Assembly (NCBI GenBank): GCA_001899855.1
Contig: MKWR01000002.1
Location: 1-64,000 of the forward strand
Direction of reading: 5' to 3'
Source of the DNA: Lysobacterales bacterium 63-13
Lineage (GTDB): Bacteria; Pseudomonadota; Gammaproteobacteria; Xanthomonadales; Rhodanobacteraceae
Length of the DNA: 64,000 nucleotides
In this document: positions 11,026 through 19,991 of the stretch, in pieces
Layout of the letters: each line of letters begins with the position of its first letter
Numbering within the stretch: the first letter of the stretch is position 1
Position numbers and translations under genes: made by a program
Notes under the pieces: model-generated
Database searches by the model: none
The model's input: the letters and a program-made list of their open reading frames with translations, nothing else
What the model was told of the DNA's origin: nothing

Positions 11026-12930
11026 ATGATCAACATCACGCTCCCCGACGGCAGCGTCCGTCAATTCGAAAATCCGGTCAGCGTGCAGGACGTGGCCGCT
11101 TCGATCGGCGCGGGCCTGGCCAAGGCGACCGTCGCCGGCAAGGTCGATGGCAAGCTCGTCGATGCCAGTGACCGCATCGACCACGACGCACGCTTGCAGA
11201 TCATCACGCCGAAGGACGAGGAAGGCGTCGAGATCATCCGCCATTCCTGCGCGCATCTGGTTGGCCATGCGGTCAAGCAGTTGTTCCCGAGCGCGAAGAT
11301 GGTCATCGGCCCGGTCATCGAGGAAGGTTTTTTCTACGACATCTGGTTCGAGCGCCCGTTCACGCCGGAGGATCTGGTGGCGATCGAAGCACGCATGGCC
11401 CAGTTGATCGACACCGAATACGACGTCATCAAGAAGATGACGCCGCGCGACGAGGTGATTGCCGCGTTCAAGGCGCGTGGCGAGGATTACAAGCTGCGCC
11501 TGATCGAGGACATGCCCGACGAAAAGGCGATGGGCCTCTACTACCATCAGGATTATCTCGACATGTGCCGTGGTCCGCACGTGCCGAACACGCGCTTCCT
11601 CAAGGCCTTCAAGCTGACCCGCATTTCCGGCGCGTACTGGCGTGGCGATGCGAAGAACGAGCAACTGCAGCGCATCTATGGCACGGCCTGGGCCGACAGG
11701 AAGCAGCTCGCCGCCTACATCCTGCGCATCGAGGAGGCGGAGAAGCGCGATCACCGCAAGCTGGCCAGGCAGCTGGACCTGTTCCATTTCCAGGAAGAAG
11801 CACCCGGCCTCGTCTTCTGGCATCCGAAGGGTTGGCAGATCTGGCAGGTCGTCGAGCAGTACATGCGCCAGGTTTACCGGGATTCCGGCTACGACGAGAT
11901 CAAGTGCCCGCAGATCCTCGACAAGAGCCTGTGGGAAAAGACCGGCCACTGGCAGAACTATCGCGACAACATGTTCATCACCTCATCGGAAAGCCGCGAT
12001 TACGCGCTGAAGCCGATGAATTGCCCGGGCCATGTGCTGGTCTACAACCACGGGTTGCACAGCTACCGCGAACTGCCGATCCGCTATGGCGAATTCGGTT
12101 CGTGCACGCGCAACGAGCCGTCCGGCGCCTTGCACGGCCTCATGCGTGTGCGTGGCTTTGTCCAGGATGACGGGCATATCTTCTGCACCGAGCAGCAGAT
12201 CGAAGGCGAGGTCGTCGACTTCCATCGCCAGGCGATGAAGGTCTATGCCCATTTCGGTTTCACCGAAATCGCCTTGAAGCTGGCCTTGCGCCCGGATCAG
12301 CGCATTGGCTCGGATGAAACCTGGGACAAGTCCGAGGAAACCCTGCGCTCGGCGTTGCGTGCATCGGGCGTCGAATGGCAGGAACTGCCGGGCGAGGGTG
12401 CGTTCTACGGCCCGAAAATCGAATATCACATGCGCGATTCCCTCGGCCGTGCCTGGCAGGTCGGTACCATGCAGGTCGATTTCTCGATGCCGGGAAGGCT
12501 AGGGGCCGAATATGTCGGCGAGGATTCGGCCCGGCACACGCCGGTCATGCTGCACCGGGCCATTGTCGGCTCGATGGAACGCTTCATCGGCATCCTCATC
12601 GAACACCATGCCGGGCAATTCCCGGTCTGGTTGGCGCCGGTGCAGGCAGTGATCCTGAATATCACCGATGCGCAGGCCGATTTTGCCGCTGAAGCCATGC
12701 AAGCCCTTGTGGCGCAAGGATTCAGGGTCGAGACGGATTTGCGAAACGAGAAGATCGGATATAAAATCCGCGAACACACGCTTAACAAGGTTCCCTATCT
12801 GCTGGTCATTGGTGACCGCGAAAAGGAGGCAGGGGCCGTTGCCGTGCGTGCGCGTTCAGGGGAAGACCTCGGATCATTTTCGATCAGCGACTTCGCCGAA
12901 CGCCTGAAAGCCGAGTCGCAGGTCGCCTGA
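11026..12930 (+). CDS. thrS: Threonyl-tRNA synthetase
   Basis: A class-II synthetase of 634 residues that charges tRNA-Thr. The start at 11026 ([14 protein letters not shown]) opens directly with the TGS domain; the longer in-frame frame from 10930 runs through the terminator and is not protein-like. Next come the editing domain ([16 protein letters not shown] holds the HxxxH site), the catalytic core with [14 protein letters not shown] (zinc-binding Cys and His) and motif 2 [20 protein letters not shown], then a C-terminal anticodon-binding domain. It heads the conserved thrS-infC-rpmI-rplT-pheST block. Confidence 0.97.
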   Translation: MINITLPDGSVRQFENPVSVQDVAASIGAGLAKATVAGKVDGKLVDASDRIDHDARLQIITPKDEEGVEIIRHSCAHLVGHAVKQLFPSAKMVIGPVIEEGFFYDIWFERPFTPEDLVAIEARMAQLIDTEYDVIKKMTPRDEVIAAFKARGEDYKLRLIEDMPDEKAMGLYYHQDYLDMCRGPHVPNTRFLKAFKLTRISGAYWRGDAKNEQLQRIYGTAWADRKQLAAYILRIEEAEKRDHRKLARQLDLFHFQEEAPGLVFWHPKGWQIWQVVEQYMRQVYRDSGYDEIKCPQILDKSLWEKTGHWQNYRDNMFITSSESRDYALKPMNCPGHVLVYNHGLHSYRELPIRYGEFGSCTRNEPSGALHGLMRVRGFVQDDGHIFCTEQQIEGEVVDFHRQAMKVYAHFGFTEIALKLALRPDQRIGSDETWDKSEETLRSALRASGVEWQELPGEGAFYGPKIEYHMRDSLGRAWQVGTMQVDFSMPGRLGAEYVGEDSARHTPVMLHRAIVGSMERFIGILIEHHAGQFPVWLAPVQAVILNITDAQADFAAEAMQALVAQGFRVETDLRNEKIGYKIREHTLNKVPYLLVIGDREKEAGAVAVRARSGEDLGSFSISDFAERLKAESQVA

Positions 12931-12972
12931 AAGACCTTGATTCGATTGTAGAAACCGCCAGGAGTAATACGT

Positions 12973-13494
12973 ATCGCAACCGAAAAAGCAAACCGTCGGA
13001 ACCTCGAAATTCGGGTTCCCAAGGTCCGTGTCATCGGCGCAGACGGAGAACAGGTTGGTGTCCTGTCGCGCGACGAAGCCCTGAGCATGGCTCAGGATCT
13101 GGGTCTTGACCTGGTCGAGATCCAGCCCACGGCTGATCCGCCGGTTTGCCGGATCATGGATTTCGGCAAGTTCAAGTTTGATGCGCAGAAAAAGGCGCAT
13201 GCGGCAAAGAAAAAGCAGAAGCAGGTCGAGATCAAGGAACTCAAGTTCCGCCCGACCACCGATGTGGGCGATTACGCGATCAAGATGCGCAACCTGCGTC
13301 GCTTCCTCGAAGAAGGCGACAAGGTGAAGATCACGATCCGCTTCCGCGGTCGCGAGATGGCGCATCAGGAACTCGGTGACGCGATGGTCAAGAAGATCGC
13401 CGCGGATATCGTCGAGGAGGCCGTGATCGAGCAGTACCCGCGCATGGAAGGCCGCTTGATGGTCATGATGATCGCGCCAAAGAAGAACAAGTGA
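12973..13494 (+). CDS. infC: Translation initiation factor IF-3 (ATC start)
   Basis: IF-3 binds the 30S subunit, rejects poor start codons and non-initiator tRNA, and prevents early 50S joining. Family similarity extends upstream of the first ATG (13087): the frame reads [20 protein letters not shown] and then [16 protein letters not shown], normal IF-3 N-domain sequence. The only well-placed start is ATC at 12973, eight bases after an AGGAG ribosome site at 12960-12964; ATA at 12967 is too close. This gives 173 residues, the usual length. Rare AUU/AUC starts let IF-3 repress its own synthesis. An annotation starting at 13087 would lose the N-domain. Confidence 0.92.
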   Translation: MATEKANRRNLEIRVPKVRVIGADGEQVGVLSRDEALSMAQDLGLDLVEIQPTADPPVCRIMDFGKFKFDAQKKAHAAKKKQKQVEIKELKFRPTTDVGDYAIKMRNLRRFLEEGDKVKITIRFRGREMAHQELGDAMVKKIAADIVEEAVIEQYPRMEGRLMVMMIAPKKNK

Positions 13495-13532
13495 TTTTTG
13501 CCGGTGGAATGATCCGCCGGTGAATGAGGAGC

Positions 13533-13550
13533 GACCCGGAGCCCCGGGTC
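13533..13550 (+). promoter_or_regulatory. Hairpin in the infC-rpmI leader
   Basis: GACCCGG/CCGGGTC with a 4-nt loop, not followed by a T-run. It lies in the 140-nt infC-rpmI gap, where many gammaproteobacteria carry the L20 translational operator. Such a role is possible, but the L20-binding structure was not verified. Confidence 0.35.
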
Positions 13551-13634
13551 ATACAAACCGGATCGAGCAGGAAGGAAAGCACGGTTGATGCCGTCGCTCG
13601 GGCCAGTAACGAAAAACCGAAAAGGAGTTGGGCC

Positions 13635-13832
13635 ATGCCCAAGATGAAAACCAACCGGGCCGCTGCCAAGCGGTTCCGCAAGACGGCGTCAGGCAAGTTC
13701 AAGTGCGGCCACGCATTCAAGAGCCACATCCTGACCAAGAAATCGACCAAGCGTAAGCGCAATCTTCGCGGCACGAATCACGTGCGCGCCGAAGATGCCG
13801 GCCGCGTCGCCCGCATGCTGCCCTACGTGTAA
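13635..13832 (+). CDS. rpmI: 50S ribosomal protein L35
   Basis: A 65-residue basic protein beginning [20 protein letters not shown] and rich in Lys and Arg, exactly the L35 family length and pattern. The start at 13635 follows a strong AAAGGAG ribosome site; the upstream extension in the same frame is leader RNA. Co-transcribed with rplT, whose start is 13 nt downstream. Confidence 0.97.
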   Translation: MPKMKTNRAAAKRFRKTASGKFKCGHAFKSHILTKKSTKRKRNLRGTNHVRAEDAGRVARMLPYV

Positions 13833-13845
13833 GGAGGACTGACCC

Positions 13846-14205
13846 ATGGCACGAGTAAAACGTGGCGTCACCGCCCACCGTCGGCACAAGAAGCTTCTGA
13901 CCCGCGCGAAGGGTTATTACAACGCCCGCCGCAAGGTCTATCGCGTTGCCAAGCAGGCCGTCATCAAGGCCCTGCAGTACGCGTATATCGGCCGCAAGCA
14001 ACGCAAGCGCCAGTTCCGTTCACTGTGGATCGTCCGCATCAATGCCGGCGCCCGCATGTACGGCCTGAGCTACAGCCGCCTGATGAATGGCCTGAAGAAG
14101 GCCAACATCAATGTCGATCGCAAGGTGCTGGCCGACCTCGCCATCCACGACATCGCGGCGTTTGGCGCCCTGGCCGAAAAGGCCAAGGTTGCTCTGGCTG
14201 CATAA
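13846..14205 (+). CDS. rplT: 50S ribosomal protein L20
   Basis: A 119-residue protein starting [25 protein letters not shown], the invariant L20 N-terminal tail, followed by the globular RNA-binding domain ([21 protein letters not shown]-like region). L20 is needed early in 50S assembly and in many bacteria represses rpmI-rplT translation. An AAGGAGG ribosome site precedes the ATG. Confidence 0.97.
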   Translation: MARVKRGVTAHRRHKKLLTRAKGYYNARRKVYRVAKQAVIKALQYAYIGRKQRKRQFRSLWIVRINAGARMYGLSYSRLMNGLKKANINVDRKVLADLAIHDIAAFGALAEKAKVALAA

Positions 14206-14212
14206 GTCTGTT

Positions 14213-14234
14213 GCCGACGCCGCAAGGCGTCGGC
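14213..14234 (+). promoter_or_regulatory. Strong GNRA-capped hairpin after rplT
   Basis: GCCGACGCC and GGCGTCGGC pair perfectly around a GCAA tetraloop, 8 nt after the rplT stop. There is no T-run, so it is either an RNA-stabilising 3' end or part of the pheS leader fold. Confidence 0.5.
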
Positions 14235-14245
14235 ATTGAGTCTCG

Positions 14246-14317
14246 ATGAACGTGGGGAGCAGGCGCTGGCCTCGCTCCCCATTTTGTTTTTGCGCCGGTG
14301 AAGGGTTTCCAGGATGA
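14246..14317 (+). CDS. Possible 23-codon pheS leader peptide
   Basis: ATG at 14246 opens a short frame whose TGA overlaps the pheS ATG (ATGA). It contains three Phe codons, two of them in the pattern Phe-Cys-Phe inside the T-run of the hairpin 14254-14291, and one just before its end. Only a weak ribosome site (TGAG) precedes it. A T-run gives TTT codons by chance, and the Phe codons lie after rather than before the terminator stem, so this is a candidate only. Confidence 0.25.
   Translation: MNVGSRRWPRSPFCFCAGEGFPG
14254..14291 (+). terminator. Terminator/attenuator hairpin upstream of pheS
   Basis: GGGGAGC pairs with GCTCCCC (14274-14280) and is followed by ATTTTGTTTTT. It lies 23 nt before the pheS start, inside a block usually transcribed together, so it may act as a partial terminator or attenuator. 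E. coli pheST is known to be controlled by Phe-dependent attenuation. Confidence 0.65.
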
Positions 14318-15312
14318 CGGATGCATTGAATACCCGTATCGAAGCGGCCCTCGCCTCGATTGCGGCCGCCTCGACGCTGGAACTGCTCGACGCCGAACGC
14401 GTCGCCGTGGTCGGCAAATCGGGATTCGTCACCGAGCAGCTCAAGCAGCTCGGCAAGTTGCCCGCCGAAGAACGCAAGGCCGCGGGCGAACAGATCAACA
14501 TTGCCAAGAACGCCGTGCTCGAGGCGATCGCGGCACGCCGCACGGTGCTGGAGGAGGCTGCCTTCGAGGCGCGCCTCGGCAGCGAGCGCATCGATGTGAC
14601 CCTGCCGGGTCGCCATGCCGATCGGGCCAACCTGCACCCGGTCACGCGCGCGATGGAGCGCATCTGCGAGATCTTCGCCCGTCTCGGTTATGACCGCCTC
14701 GACGGGCCCGAGATCGAGGATGACTGGCACAATTTCGAGGCACTGAACTTCGCCCCGGACCACCCAGCGCGCACCATGCACGACACGTTCTGGTTCCCGG
14801 ACGGTCGCCTGTTGCGCACGCATACCTCGCCGGTGCAGATCCGCGGCATGTCGGGGCGCACGCCGCCGATCCGTCTTATCGCGCCGGGCAAGGTCTACCG
14901 CAGCGATTCCGATCAGACGCATTCGCCGATGTTCCATCAGGTTGAAGGTTTGCTGATCGACGAGACCTCGAGCTTCGCCGACCTGAAGGGAACCCTGGCG
15001 GCATTTGTCCGTTCGTTCTTTGAACGCGATTTCGAGATGCGCCTGCGCCCGAGTTTCTTTCCGTTCACCGAGCCGTCCGCCGAAATGGATATCGGCTGGA
15101 GCACCGCCAATGGCGAAACGCGCTGGCTCGAGGTGCTCGGCTGCGGCATGGTGCATCCGAATGTCCTGAAGAACTGCGGCATCGATCCGGAGCGCTACAG
15201 CGGTTTCGCCTTCGGCCTCGGTGTCGATCGCTTTGCCATGCTGCGCTACGGCGCCGACGACCTGCGCGCGTTCTTCGAGAACGATCTGCGGTTCCTCAGG
15301 CAGTTTGCCTGA
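14314..15312 (+). CDS. pheS: Phenylalanyl-tRNA synthetase alpha subunit
   Basis: The catalytic subunit of the alpha2-beta2 enzyme, 332 residues. An N-terminal tRNA-binding coiled coil (1-90) is followed by the class-II core: motif 1 ([13 protein letters not shown]), [12 protein letters not shown] with Phe/ATP pocket residues, motif 2 ([21 protein letters not shown]), and motif 3 ([16 protein letters not shown]). A GTTTCCAGG-type ribosome site precedes the ATG at 14314. Confidence 0.97.
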   Translation: MTDALNTRIEAALASIAAASTLELLDAERVAVVGKSGFVTEQLKQLGKLPAEERKAAGEQINIAKNAVLEAIAARRTVLEEAAFEARLGSERIDVTLPGRHADRANLHPVTRAMERICEIFARLGYDRLDGPEIEDDWHNFEALNFAPDHPARTMHDTFWFPDGRLLRTHTSPVQIRGMSGRTPPIRLIAPGKVYRSDSDQTHSPMFHQVEGLLIDETSSFADLKGTLAAFVRSFFERDFEMRLRPSFFPFTEPSAEMDIGWSTANGETRWLEVLGCGMVHPNVLKNCGIDPERYSGFAFGLGVDRFAMLRYGADDLRAFFENDLRFLRQFA

Positions 15313-15314
15313 AG

Positions 15315-15459
15315 GCCGGGAATAGGGAATGGGGAATCGGATAAAAGCTGTGCGGCTTTGCTCTGCTTGATCGATTCTCAATTTCCGATTCTCCATTCTC
15401 GGCGTGTAAACGCTTTGCTTCAAACCCATTCTCTATTCCCCATTCTCGATTCCCGGCCC
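15315..15459. repeat. GGGAAT-type dispersed inverted repeat, copy 1 (pheS/pheT)
   Basis: The left arm (15315-15340) is made of GGGAAT units; the right arm (15425-15459) is its reverse complement, ATTCCC units ending 4 nt before the pheT ATG. A weaker inner set of GATTCTC units is at 15371-15402. The element fills the whole gap between pheS and pheT. Related copies are at 26502-26657 and 61623-61773. Confidence 0.8.
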
Positions 15460-15463
15460 CACA

Positions 15464-17863
15464 ATGAAACTCAGCGAAAACTGGCTACGCGAACTTGTCG
15501 ATATCCCGGTCGGGCGATCCGAGCTTGCGCATCGACTGACGATGAGCGGGTTGGAGGTGGAGGACATCAGCGTCATTGGCGATGCGCTTGCGGGCATCGT
15601 TGTTGCCGAGATTGTCGCTGCCGAGAAGCACCCGGATGCCGACAAGCTTCGCGTCTGCGCGGTTGATGTCGGACGGGGCGAGCCGCTGCAGATTGTCTGT
15701 GGCGCGCCAAATGCACGCGTCGGCCTGAAGGCGCCGTTGGCGACGGTGGGTGCGCGCGTTGGCGAGATCACGATCAAGGCGGCGAAGCTGCGCGGCGTCG
15801 CCTCGAACGGCATGCTGTGTTCGGCGCGTGAGCTTGGCCTCGACAGTGACGCGGATGGTTTGCTGGAGTTGCCGGGGAATGCTTCGGTTGGCATGGCCCT
15901 GGCCGAGTTTCTCGGCTTGCCGGACGCCATCATTGAAATCGGTTTGACGCCCAATCGCCCGGATTGTCTCGGCATGCATGGCGTGGCCCGGGAGGTGGCG
16001 GCCGAATTCGGCACGCATGCACGGATTCCTGCAACGCCGGTGCAGGCAGATACGCATGCGGACTCGCTCGATGTGGTCGTGCAGGTGCCGCAGGATTGCC
16101 CGCGTTATTGCGCTCGCCTGCTGCGTGGCGTCAATGCCGGAGCGCGCTCGCCGCAGTGGTTGAAGGAGCGCCTGCGCCGCGCCGGTATCCGTTCGATCAG
16201 TGCCATCGTCGATGTCACCGCCTACGTGATGATTGAAACCGGTCAGCCCATGCATGCGTATGACGCGGCGACGCTGCACGCGCCTGTGGTCGTGCGGCGC
16301 GCCAGCAAGGGCGAACAACTCACCCTGCTGGATGAACGCAGCGTCACGCTTGGCGAGGATTTCCTGGTCATTGCCGACCAGGACAGGGCAGTCGGCCTGG
16401 CGGGCATCATGGGTGGTCATGCAACGCGCGTGACGGACGCGAGCGTCGATGTCTTTCTCGAAGCCGCGCATTTTGCGCCAGCCGCCATCAGTGGCCGCGC
16501 GCGTCGTCTCGGCATGCATACCGATGCCTCGCATCGCTTCGAGCGCGGCGTCGATGCCGAACTGCCGCGCCAGGCAATCGAGCGCGCAACAGCCTTGCTG
16601 ATCGCGATTGCCGGTGGCTCGGCCGGTCCCGTGGTCGAGCAGGTTTCCACGCCGCACCTGCCGCAGCGCACGGCGGTGAGCCTGCGTCGCGCGCGCCTGC
16701 AGCGAATCCTCGGCGTGGTCGTCGAGGATGCCGAGGTCGGTCGTATCCTCGAATCGCTTGGCATGCAGGTCACGCCAACGGCCACGGGCTGGTCCGTGGT
16801 GCCGTCATCGGCCCGCTTTGACATTGCCATCGAGGAAGACCTGATCGAGGAGGTCGCCCGCATCCACGGTTACGATCGCATTCCGGTGCAGGCACCGCGT
16901 GGCGAGATTGCGCCGGCGGCGATTCCGGAGAACCGCATTGCGCTGGCCGCGCTGCGCCAGCAACTGGCCGCGCGAGGTTATTCGGAGGCAATCTGCTATG
17001 CCTTCGTCGAGGCCGGGCTGCTGCAGACCTGGGGCCTCGATGATGCCGCGATTGCCCTGGCAAATCCGCTCTCCGCCGAGCTGGCCGTGATGCGCACCAG
17101 CCTGCTGCCCGGGCTGGTCACCGCTCTTGAAGGCAATCGCAAGCGCCAGCAGTCGAGGGTGCGCTTGTTCGAGAGCGGGCGCAGCTATCACATGGGCCAG
17201 GATGCACCGGTCGAGGTGGAGCGTCTGGCTGGCGTCGCCATTGGTGATGCCGGCAGCGAACAATGGGGCGTGCCGCGGCGGTCGATTGACTTCTTCGATC
17301 TGAAAGGCGATGTCGAATCGCTGTTCCAGCTCGCCGGTGCCAGTGCCGCTGAGTTTCGTTTCGAGGCGGGTGCTCCTGGCTGGCTGCACCCGGGCCGCTC
17401 GGCGACCATCTGGCGCGGCAGTGAACGAGTCGGCTATCTGGGCGCATTGAATCCGCGCTTGCAGAAGGCGCTCGATCTCGATGCGGATGTCTGTGTTTTC
17501 GAACTCGAGGTTGCGGTGTTGAACCGACGCCTGGTACCGCAAGCGGCGAAGCTTTCGCGCTTCCCTTCCGTGCGTCGGGACATATCCATCGTGGTGGCCG
17601 ACGATGTGTCCTATGCGGACATCGAAGCGACCATTCGCCGCGCGATACCCGAGCGTCTGGTTGAAATCGTCCTGTTTGATCGTTTTGCCGGCCCGAACCT
17701 CGGAATTGGAGTCAAAAGTCTCGCTATGGGCTTGATTTTGCAGGATGGTTCACGCACGCTAACGGATCAGGACGCGGATGATTGCGTCAACCTGGCGGTC
17801 TCCGCTCTGGCGATTGGTTACAAGGCAAAGTTGCGGGGGCAGGATGGCGCTGACGAAGGCTGA
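15464..17863 (+). CDS. pheT: Phenylalanyl-tRNA synthetase beta subunit
   Basis: A 799-residue subunit with the full bacterial domain order: the start [18 protein letters not shown], an EMAP/OB-fold tRNA-binding domain (about 40-150, [10 protein letters not shown]), B3/B4 editing domain (about 215-390) with [19 protein letters not shown], the B5 domain, a catalytically inactive synthetase-like core, and a C-terminal ferredoxin-like anticodon-binding domain starting near [14 protein letters not shown]. Its 3' end overlaps ihfA by 20 nt, as usual for this block. Confidence 0.97.
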   Translation: MKLSENWLRELVDIPVGRSELAHRLTMSGLEVEDISVIGDALAGIVVAEIVAAEKHPDADKLRVCAVDVGRGEPLQIVCGAPNARVGLKAPLATVGARVGEITIKAAKLRGVASNGMLCSARELGLDSDADGLLELPGNASVGMALAEFLGLPDAIIEIGLTPNRPDCLGMHGVAREVAAEFGTHARIPATPVQADTHADSLDVVVQVPQDCPRYCARLLRGVNAGARSPQWLKERLRRAGIRSISAIVDVTAYVMIETGQPMHAYDAATLHAPVVVRRASKGEQLTLLDERSVTLGEDFLVIADQDRAVGLAGIMGGHATRVTDASVDVFLEAAHFAPAAISGRARRLGMHTDASHRFERGVDAELPRQAIERATALLIAIAGGSAGPVVEQVSTPHLPQRTAVSLRRARLQRILGVVVEDAEVGRILESLGMQVTPTATGWSVVPSSARFDIAIEEDLIEEVARIHGYDRIPVQAPRGEIAPAAIPENRIALAALRQQLAARGYSEAICYAFVEAGLLQTWGLDDAAIALANPLSAELAVMRTSLLPGLVTALEGNRKRQQSRVRLFESGRSYHMGQDAPVEVERLAGVAIGDAGSEQWGVPRRSIDFFDLKGDVESLFQLAGASAAEFRFEAGAPGWLHPGRSATIWRGSERVGYLGALNPRLQKALDLDADVCVFELEVAVLNRRLVPQAAKLSRFPSVRRDISIVVADDVSYADIEATIRRAIPERLVEIVLFDRFAGPNLGIGVKSLAMGLILQDGSRTLTDQDADDCVNLAVSALAIGYKAKLRGQDGADEG

Positions 17864-18146
17864 AATGGCAGAGCGTCTGTTTGCAGACGTCGGATTGAAC
17901 AAGCGCGAAGCCAAGGAATTCGTCGATGCGTTCTTCGATTCCGTACGTGATGCGTTGGAAAGGGGAGAGCAGGTCAAGTTGTCGGGTTTCGGCAATTTCG
18001 ATTTGCGCTTGAAGAATCAACGTCCCGGGCGTAACCCGAAGACCGGCGAGGAGATTCCGATTTCCGCGCGGCGCGTGGTAACGTTTCGGCCGGGGCAAAA
18101 GCTGAAGGTCCGAGTAGAAGCCTATGCTGGATCAGGGGAGCAATAG
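17844..18146 (+). CDS. ihfA: Integration host factor subunit alpha
   Basis: A 100-residue DNA-bending protein of the HU/IHF family that pairs with IHF-beta. It starts [20 protein letters not shown] and contains the DNA-intercalating arm [20 protein letters not shown] with the key proline (NPKTG). The start at 17844 follows GCGGGGGCAGG and overlaps the pheT end, indicating translational coupling. The 3' end overlaps the MerR-like gene by 23 nt. Confidence 0.96.
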   Translation: MALTKAEMAERLFADVGLNKREAKEFVDAFFDSVRDALERGEQVKLSGFGNFDLRLKNQRPGRNPKTGEEIPISARRVVTFRPGQKLKVRVEAYAGSGEQ

Positions 18147-18480
18147 CGAACTACCGGCGATACCGGCAAAGCGCTATTTCGCGATTGGCGAAGTCAGCGA
18201 GCTTTGTGGTGTCAAGCCGCATGTGCTTCGCTACTGGGAGCAGGAGTTCCCGAACCTCAAGCCGGTCAAGCGTCGCGGCAACCGACGCTACTACCAGCGT
18301 CATGACGTGCTCATGATTCGCCAGATCCGCTCGCTGCTCTACGACCAGGGATTCACCATCACCGGTGCGCGACAGCGCCTCGAAGGCCCGCAGGCACGCA
18401 TGGAAGTGAGCATGTCCGGGCAGATCGTCAAGCAGGTGCGCATGGAGCTGGAAGAGGTCTTGCAGATCCTGCGTCGTTGA
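18124..18480 (+). CDS. MerR-family transcriptional regulator
   Basis: A 118-residue regulator with a winged helix-turn-helix at about 18-65 ([20 protein letters not shown], then [13 protein letters not shown]) followed by a short helix for dimerisation (to about 117). There are no C-terminal ligand-binding cysteines, so it is not a metal sensor of the MerR/CueR type. This gene regularly follows ihfA in gammaproteobacteria; its target genes are not known from sequence. Confidence 0.88.
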   Translation: MLDQGSNSELPAIPAKRYFAIGEVSELCGVKPHVLRYWEQEFPNLKPVKRRGNRRYYQRHDVLMIRQIRSLLYDQGFTITGARQRLEGPQARMEVSMSGQIVKQVRMELEEVLQILRR

Positions 18481-18508
18481 CGAATGCGGGTGCGGTGGCG
18501 GCAAGCCT

Positions 18509-18520
18509 GCTACAATCCGC
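18509..18520 (+). promoter_or_regulatory. Extended -10 element of tRNA-Pro
   Basis: TGC followed by TACAAT (18511-18516) and the GC-rich discriminator CCGCGCCCC. No good -35 hexamer is seen, in keeping with an extended -10 promoter. Nearly the same string occurs before queA (25443-25456). Confidence 0.55.
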
Positions 18521-18553
18521 GCCCCTCGCAATATCAAGAAGAATCCGTTTCGT

Positions 18554-18630
18554 CGGGGCGTAGCGCAGCCTGGTAGCGCACCTGCCTGGGGGGCAGGGGG
18601 TCGTGGGTTCGAATCCCGCCGCCCCGACCA
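18554..18630 (+). tRNA. tRNA-Pro (anticodon GGG)
   Basis: A 77-nt tRNA with encoded CCA. Acceptor CGGGGCG/CGCCCCG, D arm GCGCAGCCTGGTAGCGC, anticodon stem CCTGC/GCAGG around loop CTGGGGG with anticodon GGG, T arm GGTTCGAATCC. Confidence 0.95.
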
Positions 18631-18803
18631 TTTCGGATTCTTGCCGCGTCGCGATCTCCGCGCCGCCCCATTCCCGCCTCATGTGTTCCAGTCTGCGCAG
18701 TGCGCGGGATTCGCGATGCCCTGGCGTGCCAGACATCGGGCACGGGCAACGCTCAGGCGGCATCGGTTGTGCCAGCAGATCAGCGTTGCCCTAAACTACG
18801 CGG

Positions 18804-19766
18804 ATGATTACTGAACCCAGCGGCCGTCGCGGCCTTTACCCGGAAATCGAACCCTTCGATTCCGGCATCCTGCAGGTTTCCGCCCTGCATCGACTCCATT
18901 ACGAGCAATGCGGCAATGCCAAGGGCAAGCCGGTGGTCTTCCTGCACGGCGGCCCGGGTGCCGGCTGCAACCCGACTACGCGACGCTTCTTCGATCCCGC
19001 GCACTACCGCATCATCCTCTTCGACCAGCGTGGTTGCGGGCGTTCAACCCCGCACGCCGAGCTGACCGACAACACGACCTGGGACCTGGTTGCCGATATC
19101 GAGCGCCTGCGCGAGCACCTCGGCATCGATCGCTGGCAGGTTTTCGGCGGCTCCTGGGGATCGACCCTGGCCCTGGCCTATGCCGAAACGCATCCGCAGC
19201 GCGTGACCGAGATGGTCCTCCGCGGCATTTTCATGTTGCGTCGCTGGGAACTCGAATGGTTCTACCAGAAAGGTTGCGATGCCTTGTACCCGGATGCCTG
19301 GGAGGCCTATCTCGCGGCCATTCCCGAAGCCGAGCATGGCGATCTGATGAGCGCCTATCACCGCCGCCTGACGAGTGCGGACGCAGCCGTGCGCGTGGCC
19401 GCTGCCAAGGCCTGGTCGGTGTGGGAAGGATCCACCAGTTTCCTGCTGCAGGATCCGCATCATATCGACGGTACCGCCGAGGAAGAGTTCGCCCTTGCCT
19501 TCGCCCGCATCGAATGCCACTACTTCGTCAACGGCGGCTTCTTCGAGCATGACGATCAATTGCTGCGCAATGCGCATCGCCTGAAGGATATTCCAGCGGT
19601 GATCGTGCAGGGTCGCTACGACGTGGTCTGCCCGGCACGCAGCGCCTGGGACCTGCACCGGGCCTGGCCACAAGCCGATCTGCGCATCGTCGCCGATGCC
19701 GGGCATTCGGCGCTTGAACCGGGCATCACCCACGAGTTGATCGAAGCCACCGATCGCTTTCGCTGA
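18804..19766 (+). CDS. pip: Proline iminopeptidase (alpha/beta hydrolase)
   Basis: A 320-residue cytosolic serine peptidase that releases N-terminal proline. Hallmarks of peptidase family S33 are the oxyanion HGGPGAGC (48-55), DQRGCGRS (74-81), the nucleophile elbow GGSWGS with Ser117, Asp273 (RYDVVCP) and His301 (AGHSALEPG). The start MITEPSGRRGLYPEIEPFDSG matches the usual N-terminus. A single gene, convergent with the aminotransferase gene. Confidence 0.94.
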   Translation: MITEPSGRRGLYPEIEPFDSGILQVSALHRLHYEQCGNAKGKPVVFLHGGPGAGCNPTTRRFFDPAHYRIILFDQRGCGRSTPHAELTDNTTWDLVADIERLREHLGIDRWQVFGGSWGSTLALAYAETHPQRVTEMVLRGIFMLRRWELEWFYQKGCDALYPDAWEAYLAAIPEAEHGDLMSAYHRRLTSADAAVRVAAAKAWSVWEGSTSFLLQDPHHIDGTAEEEFALAFARIECHYFVNGGFFEHDDQLLRNAHRLKDIPAVIVQGRYDVVCPARSAWDLHRAWPQADLRIVADAGHSALEPGITHELIEATDRFR

Positions 19767-19890
19767 GTCATCCGCTTGGTCGCGATGCGCCTGCAACTGC
19801 TCGGCAACTGCCCGGCAACTGCTCCTGCGTTGCTCTCGACGGCTGTTCCCGACGCCGTTCTACCGCATCCATCCATGGATGCGTACCTCC

Positions 19891-19939
19891 CGCATCCGTG
19901 CAGTCGTCCTGCGTTGCAGGCATGCAGGCCATCCTGGCC
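19891..19939. repeat. Dispersed repeat B, copy 1
   Basis: About 49 bp starting GCATCCGTGCAGTCGTCCTG and ending GCAGGCCATC are repeated, inverted, at 50093-50141 with one substitution and a short indel near the end. Each copy lies next to a rho-independent terminator. Confidence 0.7.
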
Positions 19940-19941
19940 AT

Positions 19942-19969
19942 GAAAAAGGCCCGCGATGCGGGCCTTTTT
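19942..19969. terminator. Bidirectional terminator between pip and the aminotransferase
   Basis: AAAAAGGCCCGC and GCGGGCCTTTTT pair around a 3-nt loop. It can stop transcription of both convergent genes. Confidence 0.9.
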
Positions 19970-19991
19970 CGCAGCGCAGGGAAATGGACGA

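Noticed and set aside
13087-13494. Short infC starting at the first ATG
   Set aside because: IF-3 family sequence continues upstream to an ATC with a good ribosome site.
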